Assembly: GCA_037783545.1 (NCBI GenBank)
Contig: JBBELK010001669.1
Location: forward strand, 54,170-118,169
Direction: 5' to 3'
Length of the DNA: 64,000 nt
DNA from: Henricia sp. BOLD:AAB3569
Lineage: Eukaryota > Echinodermata > Asteroidea > Spinulosida > Echinasteridae
This document shows, one piece after another, positions 45,547-61,300 of this stretch (the stretch's first letter is position 1; each line of letters opens with the position of its first letter). The notes beneath the pieces were generated by a model. The model worked only from the letters and a program-made list of their open reading frames with translations, searched no databases and was not told where the DNA came from. The position numbers and the translations under genes are program-made.

Positions 45547-48500
45547 ATGCAAAATTTGAAGTTCGTCGGAATATTTTTTGACCTCCAAATTTGCCGACGT
45601 TTGGACCACACTTTGACCAAAATCCCGTCCCAAACTGGGCCGTGTCAACGACAGTCCGAAGGACTGAGCATGCGCACGAGTCAGGAATACACCAAAGAGG
45701 TGTGTACAGACAGCCACAGATTGCGGGAGCATCCAGGAAGCGCCAACCCCTTTTTTTTCTAAACTCTGAAATTTCTCTGCCATTTCCCGGCGAAAGTCTG
45801 TCAATTTTTAGGACAAGTGCGCAATATAGAGTGTTTGGAGCATGCAAAATTTGAAGTTCGTCGGAATATTTTTTGACCTCCAAATTTGCCGACGTTTGGA
45901 CCACACTTTGACCAAAATCCCGTCCCAAACTGGGCCGTGTCAACGACAGTCCGAAGGATTGAGCATGCGCACGAGTCAGGAATACACCAAAGAGGTGTGT
46001 ACAGACAGCCACAGGTTGCGGGAGCATCCAGGAAGCGCCAACCCCTTTTTTTCTAAACTCTGAAATTTCTCTGCCATTTACCGGCGAAAGTCTGTCAATT
46101 TTTTAGGACAAGTGCGCAATATAGAGTGTTTGGAGCATGCAAAATTTGAAGTTCGTCGGAATATTTTTTGACCTCCAAATTTGCCGACGTTTGAACCACA
46201 CTTTGACCAAAATCCCGTCCCAAACTGGGCCGTGTCAACGACAGTCCGAAGGACTGAGCATGCGCACGAGTCACGAATACACCAAAGAGGTGTGTACAGA
46301 CAGCCACAGGTTGCGGGAGCATCCAGGAAGCGCCAACCCCTTTTTTTTTCTAAACTCTGAAATTTCTCTGCCATTTCCCGGCAAAAGTCTGTCATTTTTT
46401 TAGGACAAGTGCGCAATATAGAGTGTTTGGAGCATGCAAAATTTGAAGTTCGTCGGAATATTTTTTGACCTCCAAATTTGCCGACGTTTGAACCACACTT
46501 TGACCAAAATCCCGTCCCAAACTGGGCCGTGTCAACGACAGTCCGAAGGACTGAGCATGCGCACGAGTCAGGAATACACCAAAGAGGTGTGTACAGACAG
46601 CCACAGGTTGCGGGAGCATCCAGGAAGCGCCAACCCCTTTTTTTTCTAAACTCTGAAATTTCTCTGCCATTTCCCGGCGAAAGTCTGTCAATTTTTTAGG
46701 ACAAGTGCGCAATATAGAGTGTTTGGGGCATGCACAATTTGAAGTTCGTCGGAATATTTTTTGACCTCCAAATTTGCCGACGTTTGGACCACACTTTGAC
46801 CCAAATCCCGTCCCAAACTGGGCCGTGTCAACGACAGTCCGAAGGACTGAGCATGCGCACGAGTCACGAATACACCAAAGAGGTGTGTACAGACAGCCAC
46901 AGGTTGCGGGAGCATCCAGGAAGCGCCAACCCCTTTTTTTTCTAAACTCTGAAATTTCTGTGCCATTTCCCGGCGAAAGTCTGTCAATCTTTTAGGACAA
47001 GTGCGCAATATAGAGTGTTTGGAGTATGCAAAATTTGAAGTTCGTCGGAATATTTTTTGACCTCCAAATTTGCCGACGTTTGGACCACACTTTGACCAAA
47101 ATCCCGTCCCAAACTGGGCCGTGTCAACGACAGTCCGAAGGACTGAGCATGCGCACGAGTCAGGAATACACCAAAGAGGTGTGTACAGACAGCCACAGGT
47201 TGCGGGAGCATCCAGGAAGCGCCAACCCCTTTTTTTTCTAAACTCTGAAATTTCTCTGCCATTTCCCGGCGAAAGTCTGTCAATTTTTAGGACAAGTGCG
47301 CAATATAGAGTGTTTGGGGCATGCACAATTTGAAGTTCGTCGGAATATTTTTTGACCTCCAAATTTGCCGACGTTTGGACCACACTTTGACCCAAATCCC
47401 GTCCCAAACTGGGCCGTGTCAACGACAGTCCGAAGGACTGAGCATGCGCACGAGTCAGGAATACACCAAAGAGGTGTGTACAGACAGCCACAGGTTGCGG
47501 GAGCATCCAGGAAGCGCCAACCCCTTTTTTTTCTAAACTCTGAAATTTTCTGCCATTTCCCGGCGAAAGTCTGTCAATTTTTTAGGACAAGTGCGCAATA
47601 TAGAGTGTTTGGAGCATGCAAAATTTGAAGTTCGTCGGAATATTTTTGACCTCCAAATTTGCCGACGTTTGGACCACACTTTGACCAAAATCCCGTCCCA
47701 AACTGGGCCGTGTCAACGACAGTCCGAAGGACTGAGCATGCGCACGAGTCAGGAATACACCAAAGAGGTGTGTACAGACAGCCACAGGTTGCGGGAGCAT
47801 CCAGGAAGCGCCAACCCCTTTTTTTCTAAACTCTGAAATTTCTCTGCCATTTCCCGGCAAGTCTGTCAATTTTTTAGGACAAGTGCGCAATATAGAGTGT
47901 TTGGAGCATGCAAAATTTGAAGTTCGTCGGAATATTTGTTGACCTCCAAATTTGCCGACGTTTGGACCACACTTTGACCAAAATCCCGTCCCAAACTGGG
48001 CCGTGTCAACGACAGTCCGAAGGACTGAGCATGCGCACGAGTCAGGAATACACCAAAGAGGTGTGTACAGACAGCCACAGGTTGCGGGAGCATCCAGGAA
48101 GCGCCAACCCCTTTTTTTTTCTAAACTCTGAAATTTCTCTGCCATTTCCCGGCGAAAGTCTGTCAATTTTTTAGGACAAGTGCGCAATATAGAGTGTTTG
48201 GAGCATGCAAAATTTGAAGTTCGTCGGAATATTTGTTGACCTCCAAATTTGCCGACGTTTGGACCACACTTTGACCAAAATCCAGTCCCAAACTGGGCCG
48301 TGTCAACGACAGTCCGAAGGACTGAGCATGCGCACGAGTCAGGAATACACCAAAGAGGTGTGTACAGACAGCCACAGGTTGCGGGAGCATCCAGGAAGCG
48401 CCAACCCCCTTTTTTTCTAAACTCTGAAATTTCTCTGCCATTTCCCGGCGAAAGTCTGTCAATTTTTTAGGACAAGTGCGCAATATAGAGTGTTTGGAGC

Positions 48501-49388
48501 ATGCACAATTTGAAGTTCGTCGGAATATTTTTTGACCTCCAAATTTGCCGACGTTTTGACCACACTTTGACCAAAATCCCGTCCCAAACTGGGCCGTGTC
48601 AACGACAGTCCGAAGGACTGAGCATGCGCACGAGTCAGGAATACACCAAAGAGGTGTGTACAGACAGCCACAGGTTGTGGAGCATCCAGGAAGCGCCAAC
48701 CCCTTTTTTCTCTAAACTCTGAAATTTCTCTGCCATTTCCCGGCGAAAGTCTGTCAACTTTTTAGGACAAGTGCGCAATATAGAGTGTTTGGAGCATGCA
48801 AAATTTGAAGTTCGTCGGAATATTTGTTGACCTCCAAATTTGCCGACGTTTGGACCACACTTTGACCAAAATCCCGTCCCAAACTGGGCCGTGTCAACGA
48901 CAGTCCGAAGGACTGAGCATGCGCACGAGTCAGGAATACACCAAAGAGGTGTGTACAGACAGCCACAGGTTGCGGGAGCATCCAGGAAGCGCCAACCCCT
49001 TTTTTTTCTAAACTCTGAAATTTCTCTGCCATTTCCCGGCGAAAGTCTGTCAATTTTTTAGGACAAGTGCGCAATATAGAGTGTTTGGAGCATGCAAAAT
49101 TTGAAGTTCGTCGGAATATTGTTTGACCTCCAAATTTGCCGACGTTTGGACCACACTTTGACCAAAATCCCGTCCCAAACTGGGCCGTGTCAACGACAGT
49201 CCGAAGGACTGAGCATGCGCACGAGTGAGGAATACACCAAAGAGGTGTGTACAGACAGCCAGACAGGTTGCGGGAGCATCCAGGAAGCGCCAACCCCTTT
49301 TTTTCTAAACTCTGAAATTTCTCTGCCATTTCCCGGCGAAAGTCTGTCAACTTTTTAGGACAAGTGCGCAATATAGAGTGTTTGGAGC
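45547..49388. repeat. Mixed units after the 4-unit repeat
   Basis: About thirteen units. Two adjacent GTTTGAACC units (46137, 46434). GGGGCATGCACAA with GACCCAAAT recurs at 46730 and 47321, a 592-bp spacing. TTGTTGACC units are at 47908, 48205 and 48796, with a W-like unit (GGTTGTGGAGC) at 48501. CAACTTTTTAGG precedes 48796 and 49389. Indels are still rare. No gene or unique DNA. Confidence 0.8.
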
Positions 49389-52300
49389 ATGCAAAATTTA
49401 AAGTTCGTCGGAATATTTTTTGACCTCCAAATTTGCCGACGTTTGGACCACACTTTGACCAAAATCCCGTCCCAAACTGAGCCGTGTCAACGACAGTCCG
49501 AAGGACTGAGCATGCGCACGAGTCAGGAATACACCAAAGAGGTGTGTACAGACAGCCACAGGTTGCGGGAGCATCCAGGAAGCGCCAACCCCCTTTTTTT
49601 TCCTAAACTCTGAAATTTCTCTGCCATTTCCCGGCGAAAGTCTGTCAATTTTTTAGGACAAGTGCGCAATATAGAGTGTTTGGAGCATGCAAAATTTGAA
49701 GTTCGTCGGAATATTTTTTGACCTTCCAAATTTGCCGACGTTTGGACCACACTTTGACCAAAATCCCGTCCCAAACTGGGCCGTGTCAACGACAGTCCGA
49801 AGGACTGAGCATGCGCACGAGTCAGGAATACACCAAAGAGGTGTGTACAGACAGCCACAGGTTGCGGAGCATCCAGAAAGCGCCAACCCCTTTTTTTTCT
49901 AAACTCTGAAATTTCTCTGCCATTTCCCGGCGAAAGTCTGTCAATTTTTTAGGACAAGTGCGCAATATAGAGTGTTTGGAGCATGCAAAATTTGAAGTTC
50001 GTCGGAATATTTTTTGACCTTCAAATTTGCCGACGTTTGGACCACACTTTGACCAAAATCCCGTCCCAAACTGGGCCGTGTCAACGACAGTCCGAAGGAC
50101 TGAGCATGCGCACGAGTCAGGAATACACCACAGAGGTGTGTACCAGACAGCCACAGGTTGCGGGAGCATCCAGGAAGCGCCAACCCCCCTTTTGTTTCTA
50201 AACTCTGAAATTTCTCTGCCATTCCCGGCGAAAGTCTGTAATTTTTTAGGACAAGTGCGCAATATAGAGTGTTTGGAGCATGCACAATTTGAAGTTCGTC
50301 GGAATATTTTTGACCTCCAAATTTGCCGACGTTTGGACCACAACTTTGACCAAAATCCCGTCCCAAACTAGGCCGTGTCAACGACAGTCCGAAGACTGAG
50401 CATGCGCACGAGTCAGGAATACACCAAAGAGGTGTGTACAGACAGCCACAGGTTGCTGGAGCATCCAGAAGCGCCAACCCTTTTTTTTCTAAACTCTGAA
50501 ATTTCTCTGCCATTTACCGGCGAAGTCTGTCAATTTTTAGACAAGTGCGCAATATAGAGTGTTTGGAGCATGCAAAATTTGAAGTTCGTCGGAATATTTT
50601 TTGACCTCCAAATTTGCCGACGTTTGGACCACACTTTGACCAAAATCCCGTCCCAAACTGGGCCGTGTCAACGACAGTCCGAAGGACTGAGCATGCGCAC
50701 GAGTCAGAATACACAAAGAGGTGTGTACAGACAGCCACAGGTTGCGGGAGCATCCAGGAAGCGCCAACCCCTTTTTTTTTCTAAACTCTGAAATTTCTCT
50801 GCCATTTCCCGGCGAAAGTCTGTCAATTTTTTAGGACAAGTGCGCAATATAGAGTGTTTGGAGCATGCAAAATTTGAAGTTCGTCGGAATATTTGTTGAC
50901 CTCCAAATTTGGCCGACGTTTGGACCACACTTTGACCAAAATCCCGTCCCAAACTGGGCCGTGTCAACGACAGTCCGAAGGACTGAGCATGCGCACGAGT
51001 CAGGAATACACCAAAGAGGTGTGTTCAGACAGCCACAGGTTGCGGGAGCCATCCAGGAAGCGCCCAACCCCTTTTTTTTCTAAACTCTGAAATTTCTCTG
51101 CCATTTCCGGCGAAAGTCTGTCAATTTTTTAGGACAAGTGCGCAATATAGAGTGTTTGGAGCATGCAAAATTTGAAGTTCGTCGGGAATATTTTTTGACC
51201 TCCAAATTTGCCGACGTTTGGACCACACTTTGACCCAAAATCCCGTCCCAAACTGGGCCGTGTCAACGACAGTCCGAAGGACTGAGCATGCGCACGAGTC
51301 AGGAATACACCAAAGAGGTGTGTACAGACAGCCACAGGTTGCGGGAGCATCCAGGAAGCGCCAACCCCTTTTTTTTCTAAACTCTGAATTTCTCTGCCAT
51401 TTCCCGGCGAAAGTCTGTCAATTTTTTAGGACAAGTGCGCAAATATAGAGTGTTTGGAGCATGCAAAATTTGAAGTTCGTCGGAGATATTTTTTTGACCT
51501 CCAAATTTGCCGACGTTTGGACCACACTTTGACCAAAATCCCGTCCCAAACTGGCCGTGGTCAACGACAGTCCGAAGGACTGAGCATGCGCACGAGTCAG
51601 GAATACACCAAAGAGGTGTGTACAGACAGCCACAGGTTGCGGGAGCATCCATGAAGCGCCAACCCCTTTTTTTTCTAAACTCTGAAATTTCTCTGCCATT
51701 TCCCGGCGAAAGTCTGTCAATTTTTTAGGACAAGTGCGCAATATAGAGTGTTTGGAGCATGCAAAATTTGAAGTTCGTCGGAATATTTTTGACCTCCAAA
51801 TTTGCCGACGTTTGGACCACACTTTGACCAAAATCCCGTCCCAAACTGGGCCGTGTCAACGACAGTCCGAAGGACTGAGCATGCGCACGAGTCAGGAATA
51901 CACCCAAAGAGGTTGTGTACAGACAGCCAACAGGTTGCGGGAGCATCCAGGAAGCGCCAACCCCTTTTTTTTCATAAACTCTGAAAGTTTCTCTGCCAGT
52001 TCCCGGCGAAAGTCTGTCAATTTTTTAGGACAAGTGCGCAATATAGAGTGTTTGGAGCATGCAAAATTGAAGTTCGTCGGAACTATTTGTTGACCTCCAA
52101 ATTTGCCGACGTTTGGACCACACTTTGACCAAAATCCCGTCCCAAACTGGGCCGTGTCAAACGACAGTCCGAAGGACTGAGCATGCGCACGAGTCAGGAA
52201 TACACCAAAGAGGTGTGTACAGACAGCCACAGGTTGCGGAGCATCCAGGAAGCGCCAACCACCTTTTTTTTTCTAAACTCTGAAATTTCTCTGCCATTTC

Positions 52301-55300
52301 CCGGCGAAAGTCTGTCAATTTTTTTAGGACAAGTGCGCAATATAGAGTGTTTGGAGCATGCAAAATTTGAAGTTCGTCGGAATATTTTTTTGACCTCCAA
52401 ATTTGCCGACGTTTGGACCACACTTTGACCAAAATCCCGGTCCCAAACTGGGCCGTGTGTCAACGACAGTCCGAAGGACTGAGCATGCGCACGAGTCAGG
52501 AATAGCACCAAAGAGGTGTGTACAGACAGCCACAGGTTGCGGGAGCATCCAGGAAGCCGCCAACCCCTTTTTTTTCTAAACTCTGAAATTTCTCTGCCAT
52601 TTCCGGCGAAAGTCTGTCAATTTTTTTAGGACAAGTGCGCAATATAGAGTGTTTGGAGCATGCAAAATTTGAAGTTCGTCGGAAGATTTGTTGACCTCCA
52701 AATTTGCCGACGTTTGGACCACACTTTGACCAAAATCCCGTCCCAAACTGGGCCGTGTCAACGACAGTCCGAAGGACTGAGCATGCGCACGAGTCAGGAA
52801 TACACCAAAGAGGTGTGTACAGACAGCCACAGGTTGCGGGAGCATCCAGGAAGCGCCAACCCCTTTTTTTTCTAAACTCCTGAAATTTCTCTGCCATTTC
52901 CCGGCGAAAGTCTGTCAATTTTTTAGGACAAGTGCGCAATATAGAGTGTTTGGAGCATGCAAAATTTGAAGTTTCGTCGGAATATTTTTGACCTCCAAAT
53001 TTGCCGACGTTTGGACCACACTTTGACCAAAATCCCGTCCCAAACTGGGCCGTGTCAACGACAGTCCGAAGGACTGAGCATGCGCACGAGTCAGGAATAC
53101 ACCAAAGAGGTGTGTACAGACAGCCACAGGTTGCGGGAGCATCAGAAGCGCCAACCCCTTTTTTTTCTAAACTCTGAATTTCTCTGCATTTCCCGGCGAA
53201 AGTCTGTCAATTTTTTTAGGACAAGTGCGCAATATAGAGTGTTTGGAGCATGCAAAATTTGAAGTTCGTCGGAATATTTTTTGACCTCCAAATTTGCGAC
53301 GTTTGGACCACACTTTGACCAAAATCCCGTCCCAAACTGGGCCGTGTCAACGAGACAGTCCGAAGGGCTGAGCATGCGCACGAGTCAGGAATACAACCAA
53401 AGAGGTGTGTACAGACAGCCACAGTTTCGGGAGCATCCATAAGCGCCAACCCCTTTTTTCTAAACTCTGAAATTTCTCTGCCATTTCCCGGCGAAAGTCT
53501 GTCAATTTTTTAGGACAAGAATGCGCAATATAGAGTGTTCTGGAGCATGCAAAATTTGAAGTTCGTCGGAATATTTTTTGACCTCCAAATTTAGCCGACG
53601 TTTGGACCACACTTTGACCAAAATCCCGTCCCAAACTGGGCCGTGTCAACGACAGTCCGAAGGACTGAGCATTGCGCACGAGTCAGGAATACACCAAAGA
53701 GGTGTGTACAGACAGCCACAGGTTGCGGGAGCATCCAGAAGCGCCAACCCCTTTTTTTTCTAAACTCTGAAATTTCTCTGCCATCTTCCCGGCGAAAGTC
53801 TGTCAATTTTTTAGGACAAGTGCGCAATATAGAGTGTTTGGAGCATGCAAATTTTGAAGTTCGTCGGAATATTTGTTGACCTCCAAAATTTGCCGACGTT
53901 TGGACCACACTTTGACGCAAAATCCCGTCCCAAACTGGGCCGTGTCAACGACAGTCCGAAGGACTGAGCATGCGCACGAGTCAGGAATACACCAAAGAGG
54001 TGTGTACAGACAGCCACAGGTTGCGGGAGCATCCAGGAAGCGCCAACCCCTTTTTTTTTCTAAACTCTGAAATTTCTCTGCCATTTCCCGCGAAAGTCTG
54101 TCAATTTTTTAGGACAAGTGCGCAATATAGAGTGTTTGGAGCATGCAAAATTTGAAGTTCGTCGGAATATTATTTGACCTCCAAATTTGCCGACGTTTTG
54201 GACCACACTTTGACCAAAATCCCGTCCCAAACTGGGCCGTGTCAACGACAGTCCGAAGGACTGAGCATGCGCACGAGTCAGGAATACACCAAAGAGGTGT
54301 GTACAGACAGCCACAGGTTGCGGGAGCATCCAGGAAGCGCCAACCCCTTTTTTTTCTAAACTCTGAAATTTCTCTGCCATTTCCCGGCGAAAGTCTGTCA
54401 ATTTTTTAGGACAAGTGCGCAATATAGAGTGTTTGGAGCATGCAAAATTTGAAGTTCGTCGGAATATTTTTTGACCTCCAAATTTGCCGACGTTTGGACC
54501 ACACTTTGACCAAAATCCCGTCCCAAACTGGGCCGTGTCAACGACAGTCCGAAGGACTGAGCATGCGCACGAGTCAGGAATACACCAAAAGGTGTGTACA
54601 GACAGCCACAGGTTGCGGGAGCATCCATGAAGCGCCAACCCCTTTTTTTCTAAACTCTGAAATTTCTCTGCCATTTCCCGGCGAAAGTCTGTCAATTTTT
54701 TAGGACAAGTGCGCAATATAGAGTGTTTGGAGCATGCAAAATTTGAAGTTCGTCGAAATATTGTTTGACCTCCAAATTTGCCGACGTTTGGACCACACTT
54801 TGACCAAAATCCCGTCCCAAACTGGGCCGTGTCAACGACAGTCCGAAGGACTGAGCATGCGCACGAGTCAGGAATACACCAAAGAGGTGTGTACAGACAG
54901 CCACATGTTGCGGGAGCATCCAGGAAGCGCCAACCCCTTTTTTTTTCTAAACTCTGAAATTTCTCTACCATTTCCCGGCGAAAGTCTGTGCATTTTTTTA
55001 GGACAAGTGCGCAATATTAGAGTGTTTGGAGCATAGCAAAATTGAAGTTCGTCGGAATATTTTTTGACCTCCAAATTTTGCCGACGTTTGGACCACACTT
55101 TGACCAAAATCCCGTCCCAAACACTGGCCGTGTCAACGACAGTCCGAAGGACTGAGCATGCGCAACGAGTCAGGAATACACACAAGAGGTGTGTACAGAC
55201 AGCCACAGGTTGCGGGAGCATCCAGGAAGCGCCAACTACCCTTTTTTTTCTAACTCTGAAATTTCTCTGCCATTTCCCGGCGAAAGTCTGTCAATTTTTT

Positions 55301-58300
55301 CAGGACAAGTGCGCAATAATAGAGTGTTTGGAGCATGCAAAATTTGAAGTTCGTCGGAATATTTTTTTGACCTCCAAATTTGCCGACGTTTGGACACACA
55401 CTTTGACCAAAATCCGTCCCAAACTGGGCCGTGTCAACGACAGTCCGAAGGACTGAGCCATGCGCACGAGTCAGGAATACACCAAAGAGGTGTGTACAGA
55501 CAGCCACAGGTTGCGGGAGCATCCAGGAAGCGCCAACCCCTTTTTATCTAAACTCTGAAATTTCCTCTGCCATTTTCCCGGCGAAAGTCTGTCAATTGTT
55601 TAGGACAAGTGCGCAATATAGAGTGTTTGGAGCATGCACAAATTTGAAGTTCGTCGGAATATTTGTTGACCTCCAAATTTGCCGACGTTTGGACCACACC
55701 TTTGACCAAAATCCCCGTCCCAAACTGGGGCCGTGTCAACGACAGTCCGAAGGACTGGAGCTTGCGCACGAGTCAGGAATACACCAAAGAGGTGTGTACA
55801 GACAGCCACAGGTTGCGGGAGCATCCAGGAAGGCGCCAACCCCTTTTTTTTCTAAACTCATGAAATTTCTCTGCCATTTCCTGGCGAAAGTCTGTCAATT
55901 TTTTAGGACAAAGTGCGCAATATAGAGTGTTTGGAGCATGCAAAATTTGAAGTTCGTCGGAATATTTGTTGACCTCCAAATTTGCCGACGTTTGGACCAC
56001 ACTTTGACCAAAATCCCGTCCCAAACTGGGCCGTGTCAACGACAGTCCGAAGGACTGAGCATGCGCACGAGTCAGGAATACACCAAAGAGGTGTGTACAG
56101 ACAGTCACAGGTTGCGGGAGCATCCAGGAAGCGCCAACCCCTTTTTTTTTCTAAACTCTGAAATTTCTCTGCCATTTCCCTGGCGAAAGTCTGTCAATTT
56201 TTTTAGGACAAGTGCGCAATATAGAGTGTTTGGAGCATGCAAAAATTTGAAGTTCGTCGGAATATTTTTTTGACCTCCAAATTTGCCGACGTTTGGACCA
56301 CACTTTGACTAGCAAGAATCCCGTCCCAAACTGGGCGTGTCAACGACAGTCCGAAGGACTGAGCATGTGCGCACGAGTCAGGAATACACCAAAGAGGTGT
56401 GTACAGACAGCCACAGGTTGCGGGAGCATCCAGGAAGCGCCAACCCCTTTTTTTTTTTCTTCTAAACTCTGAAATTTCTCTGCCATTTCCCCGGCGACAA
56501 GTCTGTCAATTGTTTAGGACAAGTGCGCAATATAGAGTGTTTGGAGCATGCACAATTTGAAGTTCGTCGGAATATTTGTTTGACCTCACAAATTTGCCCG
56601 ACGTTTGGACCACACTTTGACCAAAATCCCGTCCCAAACTGGGCCGTGTCAACGACAGTCCGAAGGACTGAGCATGCGCGACGAGTCAGGAATACACCAA
56701 AGAGGGTGTGTACAGACAGCCACAGGTTGCGGGAGCATCCAGGAGGAAAAGCGCCATCTCTTTTTTTTCTAAACTCTGAAATTTCTCTGCCCATTTCCCG
56801 CGAAAGTCTGTCATTTTTTTAGGACAAGTGCGCAATATAGAGTGTTTGGAGCATGCAAAATTGTGAAGTTCGTCGGAATATTTGTTGACCTCCAAATTTG
56901 CCGACGTTTGGACCACACTTTGACCAAAATCCCGTCCCAAACTGGGCCGTGTCAACGACAGTCCGAAGGACTGAGCATGCGCACGAGTCAGGAATACACC
57001 AAAGAGGTGTGTACAGAGCAGCCACAGGTTGCGTGAGCATCCAGGAAGCGCCAACCCCTTTTTTTTCTAAACTCTGAAATTTCTCTGCCATTTCCTGCGA
57101 AAGTCTGTCAATTTTTTAGGACAAGTGCGCAATATAGACGTGTTTGGAGCATGCAAAATTTGAAGTTCGTCGGAATATTTTTGACCTCCAAATTTGCCGA
57201 CGTTTGGACCACACTTTGACCAAAATCCCGTCCCAAACTGGGCAGTGTCAACGACAGTCCGAAGACTGAGCATGCGCACGAGTCAGAATACACAAAGAGG
57301 TGTGTACAGACAGCCACAGGTTGCGGGAGGCATCCAGGAAGCGCCAACCCCTTTTTTTTTTCTAAACTCTGAAATTTCTCTGCCATTTCCACGGCGAAAG
57401 TCTGTCAATTTTTTAGGACAAGTGCGCAATATAGAGTGTTTGGAGGCATGGCAAAATTTGATAATGTTCGTCGGAATATTTTTTGACCTCCAAATTTGCC
57501 GACGTTTGGACCACACTTTGACCAAAATCCCGTCCCAAACTGGGCCGTGTCCAACGACAGTCCGAGGACTGAGCATGCGCACGAGTCAGGAATACACCAA
57601 AGAGGTGTGTACAGACAGCCACAGGTTGCGGGAGCATCCAGGAAGCGCCAACCCCTTTTTTTTTTCTAAACTCTGAAATTTTCTCTGCCATTTCCCGGCG
57701 AAAGTCTGTCAATTTTTTTAGGACAAGTGCGCAATATAGAGTGTTTGGAGCATGCAAAAATGTGAAGTTCGTCGGAATATTTTTTGACCTCCAAATTTGC
57801 CCGACGTTTGGACCACACTTTGACCAAAATCCCGTCCCAAACTGGGCCGGTGTCAACGACAGTCCGAAGGACTGAGCATGGCGCACGAGTCAGGAATACA
57901 CCAAAGAGGTGTGTACAGACAGCCACAGGTTGCGGGAGCATCCAGGAAGCGCCAACCCCTTTTTTTTTCTAAACTCTGAAATTATCTCTGCCATTTCCCG
58001 GCGAAAGTCTGTCATTTTTTTAGGACAAGTGCGCAATATAGAGTGTTTGGAGCATGCAAAATTTGAAGTTCGTCGGAATATTTGTTGACCTCCAAATTGC
58101 CGACGTTTGGACCACACTTTGACCAAAATCCCGTCCCAAACTGGGCCGTGTCAACGACAGTCCGAAGGACTGAGCATGCGCACGAGTCAGGAATACACCA
58201 AAGAGGTGTGTACAGACAGCCACAGGTTGCGGGAGCATCAGGAAGCGCCAACCCCTTTTTTTCTAAACTCTGAAATTTCTCTGCCATTTCCTGGCGAAAA

Positions 58301-61300
58301 GTCTGTCAATTTTTTAGGACAAGTGCGCAATATAGAGTGTTTGGAGCATGCAAAATTTGAAGTTCGTCGGAATATTTTTGACCTCCAAATTTGCCGACGT
58401 TTGGACCACACTTTGACCAAAATCCCGTCCCCAAACTGGGCCGTGTCAACGACAGTCCGAAGGACTTGAGCATGCGCACGAGTCAGGAATACACCAAAGA
58501 GGTGTGTACAGACAGCCACAGGTTGCGGGAGCATCCAGGAAGCGCCAACCCCCTTTTTTTTTCTAAACTCTGAAATTTCTCTGCCATTTCCCGGCGAAAG
58601 TCTGTCAATTTTTTTAGGACAAGTGCGCAATATAGAGTGTTTGGAGCATGCAAAATTTGAAGTTCGTCGGAATATTTTTTGACCTCCAAATTTGCCGACG
58701 TTTGGACCACACTTTGACCAAAATCCCGTCCCAAACTGGGCCGTGTCAACGACAGTCCGAAGGACTGAGCATGCGCACGAGTCAGAGAATACACCAAAGA
58801 GGTGTGTACAGACAGCCACAGGTTGCGGGAGCATCCAGAAGCGCCAACCCCTTTTTTCTAAACTCTGAAATTTCTCTGCCATTTACCGGCGAAAGTCTGT
58901 CAATTGTTTAGGACAAGTGCGCAATATAGAGTGTTTTGGAGCATGCAAAATTTGAAGTTCGTCGGAATATTTGTTGACCTCCAAATTTGCCGACGTTGTC
59001 GGACCACACTTTGACCAAAATCCCGTCCCAAACTGGCCGTGTCAACGACAGTCCGAAGGACTGAGCATGCGCACGAGTCAGGAATACACCAAAGAGGTGT
59101 GTACAGACAGCCACAGGTTGCGGGTGCATCCAGGAAGCGCCAACCCCTTTTTTTCTAAACTCTGAAATTTCTCTGCCATTTCCGGCGAAAGTCTGTAATT
59201 TTTTAGGACAAGTGCGCAATATAGAGTGTTTGGAGTCATGCAAAATTTGAAGTTCGTCGGAATATTGTTGACCCTCCAAATTTGCCGACGTTTGGACCAC
59301 ACTTTGACCAAAATCCGTCCCAAACTGGGCCGTGTCAACGACAGTCCGAAGGACTGAGCATGCGCACGAGTCAGGAATACACCAAAGAGGTGTGTACAGA
59401 CAGCCACAGGTTGCGGGAGCATCCAGGAAGCGCCAACCCTTTTTTTTTCTAAACTCTGAAATTTCTCTGCCATTTCCCGGCGAAAGTCTGTCAATTTTTT
59501 GAACAAAGTGCGCAATATAGAGTGTTTGGAGCATTGCAAAATTTGAAGTTCGTCGGAATATTGTTTGACCTCCAAATTTGCCGACGTTTGGACCACACTT
59601 TGACCAAAATCCCGTCCCAAACTGGGCCGTGTCAACGACAGTCCGAAGGACTGAGCATGCGCACGAGTCAGGAATACACCAAAGAGGTGTGTACAGACAG
59701 CCACAGGTTGCGGGAGCATCCAGGAAGCGCCACCCCTTTTTTTTCTAAACTCTGAAATTTCTCTGCCATTTCCCGGCGAAAGTCTGTCAATTTTTAGGAC
59801 AAGTGCTGCATATAGAGTGTTTGGAGCATGCAAAATTTGAAGTTCGTCGGAATATTTGTTTGACCTCCAAATTTGCCGACGTTTGGACCACACTTTGACC
59901 AAAATCCCGTGCCAAACTGGGCCGTGTCAACGACAGTCCGAAGGACTGAGCATGCGCACGAGTCAGGAATACACCAAAGAGGTGTGTACAGACAGCCACA
60001 GGTTGCGGGAGCATCCAGGAAGCGCCAACCCCTTTTTTTTCTAAACTCTGAAATTTCTCTGCCATTTCCCGGCGAAAGTCTGTAATTTTTTAGGACAAGT
60101 GCGCAATATAGAGTGTTTGGAGCATGCAAAATTTGAAGTTCGTCGGAATATTTGTTGACCTCCAATTTGCCGACGTTTGGACCACACTTTGACCAAAATC
60201 CCGTCCCAAACTGGCCGTGTCAACGACAGTCCGAAGGACTGAGCATGGCGCACGAGTCAGGAATACACCAAAGAGGTGTGTACAGACAGCCACAGGTTGC
60301 GGGGAGCATCCAGGAAGCGCCAACCCCTTTTTTTTCTAAACTCTGAAATTTCTCTGCCATTTCCCGCGAAAGTCTGTCAATTTTTTAGGACAAGTGCGCA
60401 ATATAGAGTGTTTGGAGCATGCAAAATTTGAAGTTCGTCGGAATATTTTTGACCTCAAATTTGCCGACGTTTGGACCACACTTTGACCAAAATCCCGTCC
60501 CAAACTGGCCGTGTCAACGACAGTCCGAAGGACTGAGCATAGCGCACGATGTCAGGAATACACACAAGAGGTGTGTACAGACAGCCACAGGTTGCGGGAG
60601 CATCCAGGAAGCGCCACCCCTTTTTTTCTAAACTCTGAAATTTCTCTGCCATTTCCCGGCGAAAGTCTGTAATTTTTTTAGGACAAGTGCGCAATATAGA
60701 GTGTTTGGAGCATGCACAATTGAAGTTCGTCGGAATATTTTTTGACCTCCAATTTGCCGACGTTTGGACCACACTTTGACCAAAATCCCGTCCCAAACTG
60801 GCCGTGTCAACGACAGTCCGAAGGACTGAGCATGCGCACGAGTCAGGATACACCAAAGAGGTGTGTACAGACAGCCACAGGTTGCGGGAGCATCCAGGAA
60901 GCGCCAACCCCTTTTTTTTCTAAACTCTGAAATTTCTCTGCCATTTCCCGGCGAAAGTCTGTCAATTTTTTAGGACAAGTGCGCAATATAGAGTGTTTGG
61001 AGCATGCAAAATTTGAAGTTCGTCGGAATATTTTTGACCTCGCAAATTTGCCGACGTTTGGACCACACTTTGACCAAAATCCCGTCCAAACTGGGCCGTG
61101 TCAACGACAGTCCGAAGGACTGAGCATGCGCACGAGTCAGGAATACACCAAAGAGGTGTGTACAGACAGCCACAGGTTGCGGGAGCATCCAGGAAGCGCC
61201 ACCCCTTTTTTTTCTAAACTCTGAAATTTCTCTGCCATTTCCGGCGAAGTCTGTCAATTTTTTAGGACAAGTGCGCAATATAGAGTGTTTGGAGCATGCA